From Candidatus Omnitrophota bacterium (GTDB lineage Bacteria; Omnitrophota; Gorgyraeia; Tantalellales; Tantalellaceae), in NCBI GenBank assembly GCA_028717825.1, contig JAQUNB010000060.1:1-7088 (forward strand): a stretch of DNA of 7,088 nucleotides, read 5' to 3'. Of the stretch, positions 1 through 6,000 are shown one piece after another. The position numbers were made by a program, and so were the translations under genes. The first letter of the stretch is position 1, and each line of letters opens with the position of its first letter. The notes under the pieces are model-generated. The model was not told the DNA's origin and did not search any database. It saw only the letters and a program-made list of their open reading frames with translations.

Positions 1-3000
1 CTGCTTCATCTATAGCGGGCGTTGAAAGATCGTCTTCAGGAAAATAATTACCGGACACATTATAATCCACTCTGATGAGGTTTCCCCCTTTATTCAATGG
101 GCTTCCCGGAACAAACGTAAAAGTCCCGTTATCCCCGGCAATAGATGACCCCTTTGTCCGTACCTTATAACTCTGATCCCAGCCGAAAGTACCTTCAACG
201 ACTTGGCTTACTGTCCCATCGGCGAATCTCATCTCTTGCCACGGCCCACCGTCAGGTTCTGTCCCTACATATTTCACATACAGTATCCCTCCGTGGCTTT
301 TTATATACGCTATTTCGATAGCGGTAAAGTTAAAATTTCCCGGGGCCGGGATATAACCACGTAAATATGTCACGCATGACAGATTACCTGTTTGCGTATA
401 TTCAAACGTGCCTGCCAGCCTGCCGACAAAACTTGTATCATTACCAAGATCTACAACCCTGTATTCATTGTTACGGGAAAGACTTTCCGGTATTTTGCCA
501 TTATCGTAAACCTTACCCTGCCACAATTCTTGTGCTTTTTTACTTTCACCTATCGTCCGATACGCAAACCCGGAATAATTACCCTGCAACACTTCGACTG
601 CGAACGATTCAAGAGGATTATTATCAAGGTCTTTTACTATTACAACTCTGGACAGAAGTTCTTCGCGTCCACCGATACGTGCAGCTTTAACACCAAAGGC
701 ATAAACCCTACCGTTTTTTTTGATCTCATAAGTAGATCTTTCGATAGTGGTAAAATCATACGCTTTTATGGCGACGCCTGTTATGGCGATCCCTCTTTTG
801 CCGTTTTCCAGTGTAACTTCGGCAAGCTCTTCCCCTTCGGGGCTCGTAATAGCAAGACCATATTGTCTGTCCGGATCAGCGTTTACGGATAGTATCTCCC
901 AATACCCGCGCGTGTCAACGTCGCCGGTCTTCGGCATTTTGGAAACTATGCCTGCCTTTTCGAATAACGCTTTATAGAACGCGATGACGGTCTTACTGTC
1001 AACTAAGCCTGTTCCACGGAGGCCCCTTTGCTTCTGGAAAGATTTTAAAGCCTTCCACGTTTTGGCGCCAAAAATGCCGTCGGCATCACTGATCTTATAA
1101 CCAAGCCCTTTTAATACTGCCTGGACATTTTTCACAATGCCGAGGCGACTCCCTGCTTGTATGTTTTTACCCTGAACGATATAACTCACAATGGCCGGCA
1201 TGTATCCTGCTGCAGCAGATGGTTCATTCCCAGAAGCAAACTGCGCCAATGCCGCTAAATACGGGTAATCCGCATTCTTCGTCTCGACAAATCTCAACGT
1301 CGCATCCGGCTGGACGTAACTACTGCCTCGGGAAGCGGCCTCAGTTTGATAAGAATACACTGAAGTCTCTTTTCGTCCCGTATCATCGTAATAGACAACT
1401 TTGCCCTTATTGTCATAGCGGCAGTAAATACGATTTATTATTTTACCGGTTTTGATATCACGCACATCTATATGGACCGGGTCGTTATGAAGCTGGCCAT
1501 TTTCATCGATATAATAAGGTTCCTGTCTTGTTTTATGAAGACCTTGCAGATAAATAGGTACTTCGGGATTATTGAGAGCGTTTTTAATTGTTTCCGCTTG
1601 CTCGGCCTGAGTATCCCGTAAAGGAGTGCCTTCCATGCCTTTGTACGGCTTAACCGCTATGTTAAATTCGCTTAGTTTCGACCTTAGGTCCCTGTCGGCA
1701 TCCATATATCCCTTTACGGAACTCATATAATCATTGAGCCTTTGGGTATATATTCCGATGGACCCCGTGAGTGCATCCACATTTATCTCTCTTGTATAAT
1801 ATTTGTATCTATCCTCACTGAGCTTTTTTGCCGCATCGAGCAAAAGCAGCATCTTGTTCTGTAGGTCCGTATATTTCCTCTGGGTCTCGTTGTATAGTTG
1901 GGTTACTTCGTGCCTTTGATTTTTATCAAGTATGCTGGCGCTTGCACGCAGGGCTTGTCTCTCCGCACTAAGTTGAATTGCCTGAATGTGTTTTTCTGTA
2001 TCCCAAATTTCCGTTACTATGCCGCCTAAAAGTCCATAATCGTTTGTAAGGCTGTTGAAGCTATAATCCAATTTTAAGAAAAACATATGTTGCCGCTTTA
2101 TCTCTTTCGCATTGGCTTCCGCGAAAGCCGCCATTGCCTTACCTTTATAAGAGCGGGCATATAGCGTATTAAATATCTCTTCCGGCAAAGACTCAGGCCT
2201 GGTCATGTTCATAAATATCTCGGCAAACGCTTCGGAGAGAAAAACATTGTTTCCCGCCTCTACGCTCGCGGCCCTTTTCGTTTCCACGATATTTTTCGCG
2301 TTTTCGTATGCCTCTTGTGCTTTGACAAGCGCCGACTCTATATTCGCGACCAATACCCTGAATTTACCCATATCGCTGTCCGGGACCTGCATGACCTTGG
2401 CAAGTTCCGTTATGGATCGTTCCGTACTTTTCGAATTTGACAGAAGCACCATATAGGCGTTTTTCACAGCTTCAGCATACTGCAGATTATCATTCGCGGC
2501 ATAAAGTTGACGGACCGCTTCCAAGTGTTCCGCTTCTTTCTGCGCCATATAGGCCTTTTGTAGATCAGAAGAAATATTTTTGGCAGGATCGCCGCCTAAC
2601 ACGAACGGATACATGACGCTTGCCCCGAACCGGGCTTCATCTATATTACCGTTTTTACCTGTTCCATACAGGTCTTCCCGATAAGATAAATGATCTGTCC
2701 AACCAAAATATCCTATTCCGGGAACAGCCCTGGACCTCGTCTCACGCAGATAATTTAGATCGGCAAGAAGCGGTTCGGTTTTCGCGGCACTAGCCGCGGT
2801 AACTTCTCCTAAACTCGGGCTAGGTTCTTTGGGCAGAGGTTTTCTTTCGCGGGTTTCAGCCTGCACTTGCGCATTACTCAATTGCTGCCTTACTTGTTCC
2901 AGTTTACGTTCTGCTTTTTTAAGCGCACTTTCTTGCCTGTTTACTTCAGATCTCGCTTCACGTAGAGCCGTTCTCGATGTCTTACCTGACGCAACTTCTT

Positions 3001-6000
3001 CGATCGTCCGTGCCAGCTCTTCTTTGGCCCTTTCTAATTGTGCCTTACGTGTCGCGACAGCCTCTTCGGTCGTTTGAACATTTTTTTCAAGCAAAATTAA
3101 TGTTTCCCCTGCTTGAACCTCGCCAACAACCTCTTTTGCGCGTTCGCCTTCATGTTGTCCCTTGCGATATTCCTTTAGCTTCGTCTTTTCTTTTTCATGC
3201 ATTACCCAGTCGTATATCGTGACTATAGTTGCCGCAGCGCCGAGCGGCGGCGCGAGAGTCCCTTGAGCAAGTTGATAACCGATAAGGGCCAAGCGCGCCC
3301 CGTGAGTCATATTAGCCGGAAGAGGCAGTAACGGCGTAAATTTATCTATTGTAAAGCCGTTAAACTCCCAGAAATCATAAGTACCGCCGATCGATATGAC
3401 CCATCCTCTTTGCGCCTCGGCCTCTCTCCATTCATTTATCTTGGCCGCTTCCACTCTGGCGACATCCGCTCCGGTCGCCTGGCTCAAACGGCCGCCGAGC
3501 CTTACCTTGCCCGTTGTTGTCACAAAAGACCTTCCGTCCTCGGTGTATCCGCCGAACCAGCCTCTTTGTTTCTGGGCTTCTTTCAGTTTTTCATAAACTG
3601 CCTGTTTGTATCCATCGAGGTTTTTACCAAGGTCCAATTTATCGGCGCTGTCTATTTTTGTAAAGTCCGCGATTATATAACCGTTCTCATCGATATAATC
3701 TTCGTCAACCAATTTATCCCATAATTTGCCTAAAACTTCGTCCGTAACACCTTCAAAAAGCTGTAGATCTTCCTTCGCGATATAGCCGCCATTGTAAATT
3801 ATCCGGTAACTCTGGGCTGTGCCGTCAACATCTATCTTAAATTTTCCGAACCCGTTATCGTCAACAGGTAAGTAGTGTTTTATACCTTTAGCGGTATCGG
3901 TTAATTCGTAGGGACAAACCTCGCCGTCGGCATTTGTTACGGGATTATCCAACTTTACAAGCTGATACTCCGAACCCCACAGGGTTGCCTTATCCGCGAA
4001 TGGGTCCTGTCCGGGTTTTATCAGCGCGACAGCGCCTTGCATCTGATCCAGATTAGTTTCATAAACATCCTGTGATATCTTTCTGGCATCATCCGAACCG
4101 GTCTCAAGCGGGCCATACGGAACACCGGCGGCGTTTAAAAGGCTTATAAGACAACCAACCGCTTCGGCCTGCGCTTTTTGTAATTTGGTTTGCGCCCAAC
4201 CCAGATCGATATTGAGCTGAAGAGCCCGCGCGCTGTCTTGTTTTGCCATTGAATCGCTAAGATCATCAATCGCTGTCTGGGCAAGCTGGACATCTTTTTC
4301 ACCGGCGCTTAACGCGTTAAGGGCCAAGCCAAGCGCATGATACTTAGCGCTCACGTTATCAAACACCATTCTTTCGGCAAGAGAATACTGCAACGCGCTT
4401 AGAAGAACACCGAACTCGCCGGCTTTTTCCCTATTATCACTGGTAGGATCGAATATCGGAACGCTCAAGGAAGGACCTAAAATGAACCTCTCCCCCTTGC
4501 CCCATGCTTTTAACTGCAAGATCTGCGAAAAGACATATGTCGCGCGAAGCTGCATATCGAAATTTATTCCGGATACGGTCCTTTTCTGGGCTTCCGCGGC
4601 TTTTATATTAAATCTTTCGCCGAGAAGCAAATTCCGGAAAGCTGCCTCAATAAAAGCACCTGCCGGAACATCTTTCATTTTTTCACTTATTGCGGCCAAT
4701 AATTCCGACGTTCCCATCCCTTCGATACCCGGGACATTATCTCCAAAAATGATCTTGGTCATGGTCCGAAGCTGTTCTTGAGCGTCTGTTTTCTCCGCCT
4801 CATCGGCACTTATTCCCCATTTTACAAGTTCTATCCTTCCCTCGTTCATTCGAAGTCTTGACTGGACTAAGTCTCTAAACGCGGAATCACGGGCGTCTTC
4901 GGCTTTATCCGATGACAATTTGTTGTCAGCTGTTTTATATTTTTCAAACGCGCTGTTTCTCTCCGATACAAGCGCATCACAATCTTCTAATCTTTTTTCG
5001 GACATTTCCACGTCTTGGCGAGCGGCATTATATCTGGCCAGAACCATTTGCCGGTCGTTCGAGACCTGAATAAGCGCATTTTTATATTTGATCTCTGCCG
5101 CGCGAACCCTTAAAAGCGCCTCTTTGACTTTACTGCCTTTAATGGTATCAATGGCCATAGAAAATTCTGCGTCATAACTTTCTCTCGCAAGATCATATCC
5201 AACCAACGCGCCTGTTTCCCATTTTAGACGCCTGATATAACCGTTCTGCAGTCCTGCCTGCGGGACTTCAGCGAGCGCAACGCTTAGTTCAGCTTGTGCC
5301 CTTGCCACACTTAAATCGCCGAAATTAGGAGCACTTACCGCCTGCCCTTCGGCAGTAACAAACGTTTGATGTGTTAAGAAAGATTCTGTTATACCTTCTT
5401 CCGTAAGGTTATCCGCGAGGACTATCTTTGTCCCCGGCTTTAATCCCATTGCCTTAGCGATAGCTTCCCCCAGCGCCTCACGCTGCGCCAAAAGGGTATT
5501 AATAACATCTTCCTGCTGTGTAATGCTGCCTTTTTTCGACGCCGGCTGACCTATAGCCGATAAATTGATCGGGCTTACTGTAAGCTCCGCTTGCCCGGCA
5601 GGCGCGAAAAGACCCGTCAGCCATCCCATCGGGATAGAGGAGCCGGCGGGCACGAACATCCTTTCGATCATGGTGTTCAAAGAGCTCTTTGTTTCGTCGG
5701 CTTTTTGCGGATCAGGTATATATTCCTGACTTTCGCCCGCCAGACGATACATAGTATCCAGTGTCAGCCTTACTCTGCCGAACATGATATTCGTTTTTTC
5801 TTTACCTTTCGCGTCCTTTTGTATTTTGGTAACGACTACTTCCTCGGTATTGTTCAGCATACGTGTTTTGGCATCATCGAGCGAAGATACAACAAAAACA
5901 TCCTGACCTTCTGCCTGTTCGGGAAGAGCATCTAAGTCCGCTAAGGACTCGTTAAGTGTAATATAGGACATAAAAAGCTGAGCAAGCGCATATTCGGCAC

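Noticed and set aside
367..977. Overlapping plus-strand open frames of 76 to 166 codons near the left end
   Set aside because: They lie opposite the continuous minus-strand frame, overlap each other in different frames, have no convincing ribosome binding site, and their translations show no domain. They are shadows of the giant gene.
1154..1645. RHS/YD repeat array suggested by Y-Y-D-D-T-G-R
   Set aside because: Only one or two YD-like strands occur, with no regular spacing or array, so this is at most a resemblance.
2977..2995. S-G-K-T-S at residues 1367-1371 as a possible nucleotide-binding P-loop
   Set aside because: The G-x-x-x-x-G-K-T/S spacing is not met, as the preceding residues are E-E-V-A-S, and it sits inside a long coiled coil. 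It fits better as the helix-turn-helix break of an OEP-like unit.
2819..3205. Charged coiled coil as an SMC/ATPase-type or HlyD-type adaptor hairpin
   Set aside because: No ATPase motifs, lipoyl half-motifs or flanking beta-barrel domain of membrane fusion proteins are visible. The surrounding strand-strand-helix-helix order favours an OEP-like unit.
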